NCBI GenBank assembly: GCA_945900695.1
Contig: CAMDJU010000163.1
Location: 1-6,141, forward strand
Reading direction: 5' to 3'
Source of the DNA: Bordetella parapertussis
GTDB lineage: Bacteria; Pseudomonadota; Gammaproteobacteria; Burkholderiales; Burkholderiaceae_C
DNA: 6,141 nt
In this document: positions 1-5,602 of the stretch, piece after piece
Numbering within the stretch: the stretch's first letter is position 1
Layout: each line of letters starts with the position of its first letter
Notes under the pieces: generated by a model
What the model saw: only the letters and a program-made list of their open reading frames with translations
Told to the model about the DNA's origin: nothing
The model's database searches: none
Made by a program: the position numbers and the translations under genes

Positions 1-1083
1 AAAGCTCGACACCAAACGAACCGCGTCACGCGAATTCAGGCGCTCTTTGATTTGCCCTTGGAACTGCGGGTCCAACACCTTGGCGCTCAAGATGAAACTG
101 GCGCGGGCAAACACATCTTCGGGCAACAGTTTCACGCCCTTGGGCAGCAAAGCGTGCAAGTCGATGAAGCTTTTCACCGCGTTGAACAAGCCATCGCGCA
201 AGCCGCTCTCGTGCGTTCCTCCTGCGCTGGTGGGGATGAGGTTGACGTAGCTTTCGCGCACGGGAGAGCCGTCTTCGGTGAAGGCCAAGCACCATGCCGC
301 GCCCTCGCCCTCGGCAAAACTCTCGTGGCCTTCGTCGGCAAAGCCCTCGCTCTCGAACAAGGGGATAAAGGGGTCGTGGCTCAGGGTTTGCGTCAAATAG
401 TCGCTCAAGCCACCCTTGTAAAGCCAGGTTTGGCTGTCTTTGGCTTTTTCTTGCGCCAAGGTCACACTCACCCCTGGCATCAGCACCGCTTTGCTGCGCA
501 AGAGGTGAATCAACTCTTGCAAAGGCAGGTTGGCTGACTCGAAGTATTTGGCGTCGGGCCAGACCCGCACCACCGTGCCTTGGCGACGGTCACCCGCTTC
601 GGTTTTGCGCAGTTTGAGTTTCTCCACCACATCGCCGCCCGAGAACACCAAGTAAGCCACTTGGCCCTCACGGTAAGAGGTGACTTCCATGCGCTTGGCC
701 AAGGCGTTGGTCACACTCACGCCAACGCCATGCAAGCCGCCCGAGAAACTGTAGGCACCGCCCTTGCCTTTGTCGAACTTGCCACCTGCGTGCAAGCGGG
801 TGAACACCAATTCAATGACGGGCGCTTTTTCTTCGGGGTGCATGCCAAACGGGATGCCGCGCCCATCGTCTTCGATGCTGACCGAGCCGTCGCTGTGCAG
901 TTGCACGGTGATTTTTTTGCCGTGCCCTGCCAGCGCTTCATCGGCAGCGTTGTCGATGACCTCTTGGATGATGTGCAAGGGGTTGTCGGTGCGGGTGTAC
1001 ATGCCCGGGCGCTGCTTGACTGGCTCCAAGCCTTTCAAGACGCGGATCGAACCTTCGGAATATTCGGGTTGTTTGCTGGCCAT
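1..1083 (-). CDS. parE: DNA topoisomerase IV subunit B, N-terminal part (partial at left edge)
   Basis: ATPase subunit of topoisomerase IV, a cytoplasmic type IIA topoisomerase that works with ParC to decatenate daughter chromosomes. The window holds codons 1-361; the protein runs off the left edge, so the TOPRIM domain is not visible (E. coli ParE has about 630 residues). The GHKL ATPase fold is clear: EVIDNAADEALAGH at 41-54 carries the catalytic Glu41 and Mg-binding Asn45, DDGRGIP at 72-78, and the ATP-lid glycine motif SGGLHGVGVSV around 114-124. The transducer segment carries PTSAGGTH at 284-291. The HAGGKF and DNAADEALAGH wording favours ParE over GyrB. The conserved QTK loop reads Q344-I345-K346, keeping the lysine. 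ATG at 1083 is chosen because it gives the normal N-terminus (residues 10-29, EGSIRVLKGLEPVKQRPGMY). No Shine-Dalgarno sequence precedes it. It is divergent from the MFS gene. Confidence 0.95.
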   Translation of the reverse strand, partial: MASKQPEYSEGSIRVLKGLEPVKQRPGMYTRTDNPLHIIQEVIDNAADEALAGHGKKITVQLHSDGSVSIEDDGRGIPFGMHPEEKAPVIELVFTRLHAGGKFDKGKGGAYSFSGGLHGVGVSVTNALAKRMEVTSYREGQVAYLVFSGGDVVEKLKLRKTEAGDRRQGTVVRVWPDAKYFESANLPLQELIHLLRSKAVLMPGVSVTLAQEKAKDSQTWLYKGGLSDYLTQTLSHDPFIPLFESEGFADEGHESFAEGEGAAWCLAFTEDGSPVRESYVNLIPTSAGGTHESGLRDGLFNAVKSFIDLHALLPKGVKLLPEDVFARASFILSAKVLDPQFQGQIKERLNSRDAVRLVSSF

Positions 1084-1091
1084 GGGGCGCG

Positions 1092-1097
1092 ATTGTA
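1092..1097 (-). promoter_or_regulatory. Possible -10 box of parE
   Basis: Read on the minus strand this is TACAAT, one mismatch from the sigma-70 consensus TATAAT. It lies 8 bases upstream of the parE ATG, so transcription would begin at or within a few bases of the start codon. No convincing -35 hexamer is seen 16-18 bases upstream. Promoter identity is inferred from sequence and position only. Confidence 0.45.
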
Positions 1098-1143
1098 GGC
1101 AGGCTCATATTTGTGCCACACAGCGAGCCAAGACGGAATTCGC

Positions 1144-1149
1144 TACAGT
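1144..1149 (+). promoter_or_regulatory. Possible -10 box of the MFS transporter gene
   Basis: TACAGT (two mismatches from TATAAT) ends 7 bases before the ATG at 1157, which would place the transcription start on the start codon itself. No clear -35 element or Shine-Dalgarno sequence is present. This is a weak call, supported mainly by the similar arrangement on the opposite strand at parE. Confidence 0.3.
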
Positions 1150-1156
1150 GCTCGAC

Positions 1157-2377
1157 ATGAACACAACCCGACCCATGCTTGATCTGCGGCAAATGCTCAT
1201 TTGCAGCGCCATTTTATTGACCATGTCCATGGGCATTCGACACGGCTTTGGGCTGTGGCTTCAACCCATGACCCAAGCCATGTCTTGGAGTCGTGAGGAC
1301 TTTTCTTTGGCCATGGCGGTGCAAAACCTGACCTGGGGAATTGCCGGCATTTTTTCTGGCATGCTGGCTGACCGTTTTGGTGCCTTTCGCGTCATTGTGG
1401 CGGGCATCCTGTTGTATGCGCTCGGCTTGTTTGGCATGGCGCATGCCACCACCCCGCTGGCCTTGGTCTTGAGCGCCGGCGTGCTGATTGGCTTGGCCCA
1501 GGCCGGCACCACCTATGTGGTGGTGTACGGCATCGTTGGCCGCAACACCCCGGTTGAAAAACGTTCTTACGCCATGGGCTTGACCGCTGCGGCGGGCTCC
1601 TTTGGCCAATTTTTGATGATGCCCGTAGAGGGGTTTTTGATCTCTTCTTTGGGCTGGCAACAAGCCTTGTTGGCTTTGGCCACGATCGCCTTGTTCATGC
1701 TGCCGCTCACCATGGGGCTGCGCGAACCCGCCTTTGCCCAGGGCCAGTCACCGCGCCGCGACCAAACCATTGTGCAAGCCCTGCGCGAAGCGCTGGCCTA
1801 CCCCAGCTTTCAATGGCTGATGGCCGGCTTTTTTGTCTGCGGCTTTCAAGTGGTCTTCATTGGGGTGCATTTGCCCAGTTACATCAAAGACAAAGGGATG
1901 GGCCCGGAGGTGGCAGGTTATGCCCTGGCTTTGATTGGCCTGTTCAATGTCTTTGGCACGTATGCGGTGGGCCTGATGGGTTCACACTTTTCTGGGCGCC
2001 AATTGCTGGCTTGCAATTACCTGGGCCGATCGGTGGTGATTTCCGTCTTTTTGTTGGTGCCGGTGAGCAACTGGAGCGTCTACATTTTCTCCTGTTGCAT
2101 GGGTTTGCTGTGGCTGTCCACGGTGCCCCCCACCAACGGCACAGTGGCCAAAATTTTTGGTCTGTCTCACTTCTCCATGCTGGGGGGTTCGGTGTTTTTT
2201 GGCCACCAATTGGGCAGCTTCATGGGCGTGTGGCTGGGAGGGTGGTTGTACGACCACACCGGCAGCTATGACGTGGTTTGGTACATCTCCATCGCATTGG
2301 GTGTGGTGGCTGCCGTGTTCAACTGGCAAGTCAACGAAAAACCGATTGAGCGTTCCCCACAGATGAGCGCAGCATGA
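1157..2377 (+). CDS. Major facilitator superfamily (MFS) transporter
   Basis: Predicted inner-membrane secondary transporter of 406 residues, the usual length for a 12-helix MFS protein. Hydrophobic stretches fit two six-helix halves separated by a polar cytoplasmic loop at about 188-212 (REPAFAQGQSPRRDQ). The loop between helices 2 and 3 carries the MFS motif A form GMLADRFGAFR at 68-78. Helix 1 is followed by a GIRHGFGLWLQP segment (26-37), of the kind seen in monocarboxylate/oxalate-formate-like MFS members, but the substrate cannot be read from sequence. The ATG at 1157 is chosen because the frame upstream of it lies antisense to parE and is not transporter-like; ATG 1175 is an alternative just before helix 1. 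The TGA overlaps the start of the small gene at 2374 (ATGA), suggesting translational coupling. Confidence 0.88.
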   Translation: MNTTRPMLDLRQMLICSAILLTMSMGIRHGFGLWLQPMTQAMSWSREDFSLAMAVQNLTWGIAGIFSGMLADRFGAFRVIVAGILLYALGLFGMAHATTPLALVLSAGVLIGLAQAGTTYVVVYGIVGRNTPVEKRSYAMGLTAAAGSFGQFLMMPVEGFLISSLGWQQALLALATIALFMLPLTMGLREPAFAQGQSPRRDQTIVQALREALAYPSFQWLMAGFFVCGFQVVFIGVHLPSYIKDKGMGPEVAGYALALIGLFNVFGTYAVGLMGSHFSGRQLLACNYLGRSVVISVFLLVPVSNWSVYIFSCCMGLLWLSTVPPTNGTVAKIFGLSHFSMLGGSVFFGHQLGSFMGVWLGGWLYDHTGSYDVVWYISIALGVVAAVFNWQVNEKPIERSPQMSAA

Positions 2378-2502
2378 CGCCCCTGCGGCCCAAAATCTGG
2401 CAAGTGCTGTTGATGGCAGCGGCCTTGGCGCCGGTGTTCATGTTGTACCAACACCCAGACTTTTTGTGGATGCTGGCCTCGCAAGCTTGGTCCTGCTTTT
2501 GA
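2374..2502 (+). CDS. Small hydrophobic protein, 42 residues, function unknown
   Basis: A short open frame from ATG 2374 to TGA 2500-2502. Its start overlaps the MFS stop as ATGA, a classic coupled arrangement, and its stop lies 11 bases before the likely methyltransferase start. The product begins MTPLRPKIWQVLLMAAALAP and ends WMLASQAWSCF. It has a basic N-terminus (Arg5, Lys7) and one hydrophobic stretch at about 8-25 that could be a membrane segment, then a Tyr/His/Pro turn (YQHPDF, 25-30) and a Trp-rich amphipathic tail. I know of no function for it. Without this gene the MFS-methyltransferase gap would be about 136 bases, unusually long for this compact group. Real-gene status rests on context and composition; an ORF this short could occur by chance. 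Confidence 0.6.
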   Translation: MTPLRPKIWQVLLMAAALAPVFMLYQHPDFLWMLASQAWSCF

Positions 2503-2513
2503 CGCTGCGAGCC

Positions 2514-3110
2514 ATGCACCCCGCCAACCCTGGCCCGCCCCTCCCATCACCCCAGCCCCATCCGCCAGGCGGTGATGCGCCCAGCCCCTGGGTGCAGCGC
2601 TGGACCCACCTGATCGCGCCGGGCGGTGAGGTGCTCGACTTGGCCTGTGGCCATGGTCGTCACATGCGCCATTTGGCTGAACACGGTTTTCGCCCCTTGG
2701 GGGTGGACCAAAACCCAGAGGCTTTGGCGCACGCCCAAGCCTGGGGAAAAACCTGCTTGGCCGACGTGGAAAACCTTGCATGGCCGTTTCCGTGCGGCGT
2801 GTTTGATGCGGTGATCATCACCAACTACTTGTGGCGCCCCCTGCTGCCCCATATATTTGCCAGTTTGGCGCCCCAAGGCGTGTTGATCCACGAAACCTTT
2901 GCCCAGGGCAACGAAACCGTGGGTCGGCCATCTCGGCCTGATTTTTTGCTGCGCCATGGCGAATTGCTTCAAATGTGCCAAGGCTTGCACATCGTGGCCT
3001 ATGAAAATGGGTTCATCGACCACCCGGCCCGCTTCGTCCAACGGGTGGTGGCCGTGCAATCAGGGCCTGACCACACACCCACGGTGCGTTACCCGCTCTC
3101 GGTAGAATGA
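2514..3110 (+). CDS. Class I SAM-dependent methyltransferase
   Basis: Predicted cytoplasmic methyltransferase of 198 residues with a Rossmann-like SAM-binding fold. Motif I is VLDLACGHGRH at 40-50, followed by the acidic end of strand 2 (GVDQN, 63-67). An acidic residue lies in LADVEN (82-87), and the motif IV/post-IV region FDAVIITNYLWRPLLP is at 98-113, followed by a strand reading GVLIHETFAQGNE. These features fit small TehB-like methyltransferases; the acceptor substrate is unknown. The N-terminal 25 residues are Pro-rich and probably disordered. ATG 2514 is preferred; a GTG at 2466 in the same frame would add 16 hydrophobic residues and overlap the small upstream gene. No strong Shine-Dalgarno is visible, so translation may depend on coupling to the upstream genes. 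The stop codon overlaps the candidate dapA -10 box. Confidence 0.85.
   Translation: MHPANPGPPLPSPQPHPPGGDAPSPWVQRWTHLIAPGGEVLDLACGHGRHMRHLAEHGFRPLGVDQNPEALAHAQAWGKTCLADVENLAWPFPCGVFDAVIITNYLWRPLLPHIFASLAPQGVLIHETFAQGNETVGRPSRPDFLLRHGELLQMCQGLHIVAYENGFIDHPARFVQRVVAVQSGPDHTPTVRYPLSVE
3103..3108 (+). promoter_or_regulatory. Candidate -10 box for the dapA-bamC operon
   Basis: TAGAAT, one mismatch from TATAAT, lies 27 bases before the dapA ATG and overlaps the methyltransferase stop (GTAGAATGA). The expected start site near 3115 would give a leader of about 20 bases. The -35 region is weak: no TTGACA-like hexamer at 16-18 bases spacing. This would let dapA be transcribed independently of the MFS-methyltransferase group, though read-through is also possible because no terminator separates them. 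Confidence 0.5.
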
Positions 3111-3135
3111 CCGCTTTCCCTGACGAGACCCGGAC

Positions 3136-4020
3136 ATGATCAGCATCACTGGCAGCATTGTGGCCTTGGCCACCCCCATGCTTGACGACGGCGCCATTGA
3201 CTACCCAGGTCTGCGCCGTTTGGTCGATTGGCACGTGGATCAAGGAACGGATTGCATTGTCGCGGTCGGCACCACCGGGGAGTCACCCACCGTCAGCGTG
3301 CAAGAACATTTAGAGATCATCCGGGTCTGCGTGGAGCAAGCCAAAGGGCGCATCCCCATCATGGCCGGTTGCGGTGCCAATGCCACTGCCGAGGCCATCG
3401 AATTGGCCCGGCGTGCCAAAGAAGTCGGGGCTGATTGCCAACTGCAAGTGGTGCCCTATTACAACAAGCCCACCCAAGAAGGTTTGTTTCAACATTTCAA
3501 CGCCATTGCCCAAGCGGTCGATTTGCCCCTGGTGCTCTACAACGTGCCGGGCCGCACCGTGGCCGATTTGCAGCATGACACGGTGATGCGATTGGCCCAA
3601 GTGCCTGGCATCATCGGCATCAAAGAGGCCACGGGGAATATCGAGCGCGCCCAATGGTTGATCCGAGAGGCCCCCAAGGGCTTTGCCATTTATTCTGGTG
3701 ACGACCCCACCGCTGTGGCCCTGATGATGTGCGGCGGACAAGGCAACATCAGTGTGACAGCCAACGTGGCCCCGGGTTTGATGCACCAACTGTGCGCTGC
3801 CGCGTTGGCAGGCGACCACCGCACCGCCATGGACATCCAGTTCAAACTCATGCCTTTGCACAAACACCTCTTTGTCGAAGCCAACCCAATTCCCCTCAAA
3901 TGGGCCATGGCCAAGTTGGGTCTGTGTGGGCCGGCCATGCGTTTGCCCTTGACCCCCCTGTCCTCCCAGCACCACACGGTGCTGGAGTCTGCTTTGCGCG
4001 CCAGCGGCCTACTGGCCTGA
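3136..4020 (+). CDS. dapA: 4-hydroxy-tetrahydrodipicolinate synthase
   Basis: Condenses pyruvate with aspartate semialdehyde, the first committed step of the diaminopimelate/lysine pathway, in the cytoplasm. The 294-residue length is typical (E. coli 292). The TIM-barrel family signature is intact: GTTGES at 45-50 with Thr46 and Thr47, PYYNKP at 107-112 with Tyr109, the YNVPGRT segment at 135-141 with Tyr135 and Arg140, and Schiff-base Lys163 in IGIKEATG. Thr46, Tyr109 and Tyr135 correspond to the E. coli proton-relay triad (44, 107, 133). Of the E. coli lysine-inhibition residues, His56, Asn80, Glu84 and Tyr106 are matched, but the His53 position is Val55 and the Ala49 position is Pro51. The ATG at 3136 gives the usual N-terminus ([12 protein letters not shown]). 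bamC follows after 12 bases, as a probable co-transcribed gene. Confidence 0.97.
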   Translation: MISITGSIVALATPMLDDGAIDYPGLRRLVDWHVDQGTDCIVAVGTTGESPTVSVQEHLEIIRVCVEQAKGRIPIMAGCGANATAEAIELARRAKEVGADCQLQVVPYYNKPTQEGLFQHFNAIAQAVDLPLVLYNVPGRTVADLQHDTVMRLAQVPGIIGIKEATGNIERAQWLIREAPKGFAIYSGDDPTAVALMMCGGQGNISVTANVAPGLMHQLCAAALAGDHRTAMDIQFKLMPLHKHLFVEANPIPLKWAMAKLGLCGPAMRLPLTPLSSQHHTVLESALRASGLLA

Positions 4021-4032
4021 TGCCCCTTACCC

Positions 4033-5145
4033 ATGAAATACCCCATGACCCGTTTTGCCCTGTTTTCCTTGCGACTGAGCCCTTGGGTGCTTGCCGCCAT
4101 GCTGGCCGGCTGCGGCAGCATCATCCCTGACTCCAAGGTGGATTACAAAACCCAAGGCGAAGCCAAAGTCACCAAACTCGATGTACCGCCAGATCTGAGC
4201 CAAATTAACCGTGAGTCTCGCTACGCCCTGCCAGGGGTGGGGGTGAGTGCCAACGAGTTCAACAACAACCGCACCGCACAGCGTGGCAACGCCGTGACCA
4301 ACACCATGGGCGATGTGCGCTTGGAGCGTTTGGGCACTGACCGCTGGCTGGTGGTGGGCCGCCCAGTGGATCAGATTTACCCCATCGTGCGCGACTTCTG
4401 GAAAGAGAACGGCTTTATCTTTACCCAGGAAAACCAGGCATTGGGTTTGCTTGAAACCGAATGGGCCGAAAACCGCGCCAAGTTGCCGCAAGATGTGATT
4501 CGCCGAACCTTGGGCAAGGTGCTCGATGGCCTTTACTCGACCGGTGAGCGTGACAAATACCGCACCCAGCTCGAACCTCTGACAGCACTGTCAACCGAAA
4601 TTCGCATCAGCCACCGGGGCATGGTGGAGGTCTATACCAGTGTGGTGAAAGACGCCACCGTTTGGCAACCCCGGCCCAGCGATCCGGGCTTGGAAAACGA
4701 ATTCCTGCGCCGTTTGATGTTGAAAATGGGTGCGCCCGCCCAACAAGCCGATCAGGCGGTGGCCCAGGCCAATATCCCCAGCACCTCGGCCAAGGCCGAA
4801 AACATCGCCGGACAAACCTCCATCTTTTTGAACGAAGGCTTTGACATCGCTTGGCGCCGCGTTGGTTTGGCCTTGGACCGCACTGGTTTCACCGTGGAAG
4901 ACCGCGACCGCCGCTCTGGCACCTATTTTGTGCGCTATGTGGAAACACCCAACGACAAAGAAGGCAACTTCTTCACCCGCATGTTCAAAGCCAAAAAAGT
5001 AGCAGTGCCGGTGAAGTACCGCATCGCCATTAGCGCCCAAGCCAGCGGCGGCAGTCGTGCCGTGGTGCTCGGCCTCGACGGACAAAACGAGTCCAGCCCA
5101 GCCAGCCAAAAAATCGCCAAATTGCTGCTCGACGAACTCAAATAA
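4033..5145 (+). CDS. bamC: Outer membrane protein assembly factor BamC (lipoprotein)
   Basis: Accessory lipoprotein of the BAM complex, which folds beta-barrel proteins into the outer membrane; in E. coli BamC binds BamD. The 370-residue product starts with a signal peptide ending in lipobox LAGC, with lipidated Cys27. It is followed by the extended N-terminal segment GSIIPDSKVDYKTQGE (28-43) and a VPPDLSQ motif (51-57), matching the unstructured BamC lasso. Two helix-grip domains follow, about 100-235 (DRWLVVGRPVDQIYPIVRDFW) and about 262-370 (LNEGFDIAWRRVGLALDRTGF), the second ending in a helix at the C-terminus. Met5 (4045) is an alternative start that still leaves a complete signal peptide; neither has a strong Shine-Dalgarno, so coupling to dapA is likely. 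E. coli shows the same dapA-bamC (nlpB/dapX) order. Confidence 0.93.
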   Translation: MKYPMTRFALFSLRLSPWVLAAMLAGCGSIIPDSKVDYKTQGEAKVTKLDVPPDLSQINRESRYALPGVGVSANEFNNNRTAQRGNAVTNTMGDVRLERLGTDRWLVVGRPVDQIYPIVRDFWKENGFIFTQENQALGLLETEWAENRAKLPQDVIRRTLGKVLDGLYSTGERDKYRTQLEPLTALSTEIRISHRGMVEVYTSVVKDATVWQPRPSDPGLENEFLRRLMLKMGAPAQQADQAVAQANIPSTSAKAENIAGQTSIFLNEGFDIAWRRVGLALDRTGFTVEDRDRRSGTYFVRYVETPNDKEGNFFTRMFKAKKVAVPVKYRIAISAQASGGSRAVVLGLDGQNESSPASQKIAKLLLDELK

Positions 5146-5172
5146 ACCCCAAGCCCTTCTTTTAGACAGGCC

Positions 5173-5212
5173 CACAACAAAAAAGCCACCCGAGGGTGGC
5201 TTTTTTGTTGTG
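5173..5212. terminator. Bidirectional intrinsic terminator
   Basis: A perfect inverted repeat. The GC core GCCACC/GGTGGC (5185-5190 and 5195-5200) closes a four-base loop CGAG. It is flanked by A6 (5179-5184) and T6 (5201-5206), and the pairing extends outward through CACAAC/GTTGTG. The hairpin plus T tract works in both directions, so it can end bamC (stop 28 bases upstream) and the convergent lipoprotein gene (stop 13 bases away on the other side). Confidence 0.93.
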
Positions 5213-5224
5213 CGGATTAAAGAA

Positions 5225-5416
5225 TTACTTCTTTTCGCCAGCAGGTGCAGCGGCAGGCGCAGATGCGTCAGCAGCAGGAGCGGGGGCAGATGCGTCAGCA
5301 GCTGGTGCAGGTGCAGCAGCGGGAGCGGGTGCGGGTGCAGGTGCGGGGGTTTCTTTTTTGCCACAAGCGACCAAAGCGGCGGCCATCAGAGCGGCCAAGA
5401 GGAGTGATTTTTTCAT
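5225..5416 (-). CDS. Small Ala/Pro-rich lipoprotein, function unknown
   Basis: A 63-residue predicted lipoprotein. The N-terminus MKKSLLLAALMAAALVACGKKE is a textbook type II signal peptide: basic MKK, hydrophobic core, lipobox LVAC with Cys18. The mature part of about 46 residues is almost entirely Ala and Pro. It has an AP run (24-31), then a nine-residue unit ADASAPAPA/ADASAPAAA in tandem, and ends GEKK. This low-complexity tail resembles a flexible periplasmic tether, with basic residues at both ends (GKKE after the Cys, EKK at the C-terminus), but no enzymatic domain is present and I cannot assign a function. Similar short ACGKKE-type lipoproteins are common as hypothetical genes in betaproteobacteria. 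The start at 5416 is set by the good AAAGGAA ribosome-binding site; in-frame upstream ATGs such as 5449 lack the signal-peptide pattern. Because the coding DNA is repetitive, tail length may vary between strains. Confidence 0.85.
   Translation of the reverse strand: MKKSLLLAALMAAALVACGKKETPAPAPAPAPAAAPAPAADASAPAPAADASAPAAAPAGEKK
5248..5350 (-). repeat. Imperfect tandem repeat inside the lipoprotein gene
   Basis: A 17-base sequence (GCAGATGCGTCAGCAGC, plus strand) occurs identically at 5259-5275 and 5286-5302, a 27-base period that encodes the nine-residue ADASAP unit. It is flanked by degenerate GCAGGTGCG-type hexamer repeats encoding Ala-Pro dipeptides. The array could expand or contract by slippage in multiples of three without breaking the frame. 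Confidence 0.8.
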
Positions 5417-5421
5417 GATGA

Positions 5422-5428
5422 TTCCTTT
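5422..5428 (-). promoter_or_regulatory. Ribosome-binding site of the small lipoprotein gene
   Basis: On the minus strand AAAGGAA precedes the ATG at 5416, with 5 bases between them. It is the clearest Shine-Dalgarno sequence in the window and decides the start of this gene. It stands out because parE, the MFS gene and bamC show none. Confidence 0.8.
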
Positions 5429-5459
5429 GAAGGGGTGGATAAAACTCATTGTTGGTACC

Positions 5460-5477
5460 GCCACACCTTGGCGTGGC
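5460..5477 (-). other. Small hairpin in the lipoprotein mRNA leader
   Basis: GCCAC and GTGGC form a five-base-pair stem around an eight-base loop, within the predicted leader between the -10 box at 5518-5523 and the start codon at 5416. It may only be a chance structure; no known riboswitch pattern was recognised. Confidence 0.25.
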
Positions 5478-5517
5478 CGAGCCGATGGACTCAGAAGCTT
5501 CCTCAACTCAGCCTCTG

Positions 5518-5523
5518 ATTATA
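5518..5523 (-). promoter_or_regulatory. -10 box of the small lipoprotein gene
   Basis: A perfect TATAAT on the minus strand, in the 186-base gap upstream of the lipoprotein gene. The expected start near 5511 would give a leader of roughly 95 bases. The -35 position has no good TTGACA match (GGCATG at 17 bases spacing), so strength or activator dependence is unknown. Confidence 0.6.
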
Positions 5524-5556
5524 GGGTAAATCCTGGGTTCCATGCCTTCATGACGC

Positions 5557-5585
5557 CCGGCTTTGCGGCACACGCCCCAAGCCGG
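5557..5585 (-). terminator. Possible weak terminator hairpin after the roxA-like gene
   Basis: CCGGCTT and AAGCCGG form a seven-base-pair stem around a 15-base loop, beginning 17 bases past the roxA-like stop codon. There is no T tract after it on the minus strand, so it may be a weak or factor-assisted terminator, an mRNA 3' end stabiliser, or chance. Confidence 0.3.
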
Positions 5586-5602
5586 TGCGCAATTGGCATG
5601 CC

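Noticed and set aside
52..1098. Long plus-strand open frames at 52-537 and 580-1098
   Set aside because: They are antisense shadows of parE, whose ATPase motifs are unambiguous on the minus strand.
764..1156. A 131-codon N-terminal extension of the MFS frame
   Set aside because: It lies antisense to parE codons and has no transporter-like character; the MFS protein has a natural start and a full set of helices from ATG 1157.
2466..2513. GTG 2466 as the methyltransferase start
   Set aside because: It overlaps the small upstream gene by 37 bases and adds only a hydrophobic stretch unlike a cytoplasmic methyltransferase N-terminus; ATG 2514 fits better, though GTG is not excluded.
3310..3975. 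A 221-codon minus-strand frame opposite dapA
   Set aside because: It is a shadow of dapA, whose catalytic residues are all in place on the plus strand; its Gly/His/Gln-rich product has no recognisable domain.
5240..5350. Repeats considered as a CRISPR array or regulatory iterons
   Set aside because: The period is short, there are no unique spacers, and the repeats are explained by codons for Ala-Pro units.
4591..5364. A 257-codon minus-strand frame across bamC and the lipoprotein gene
   Set aside because: It crosses the terminator, is antisense to BamC and reads the lipoprotein repeats out of frame, giving a His/Leu/Pro-rich artefact.
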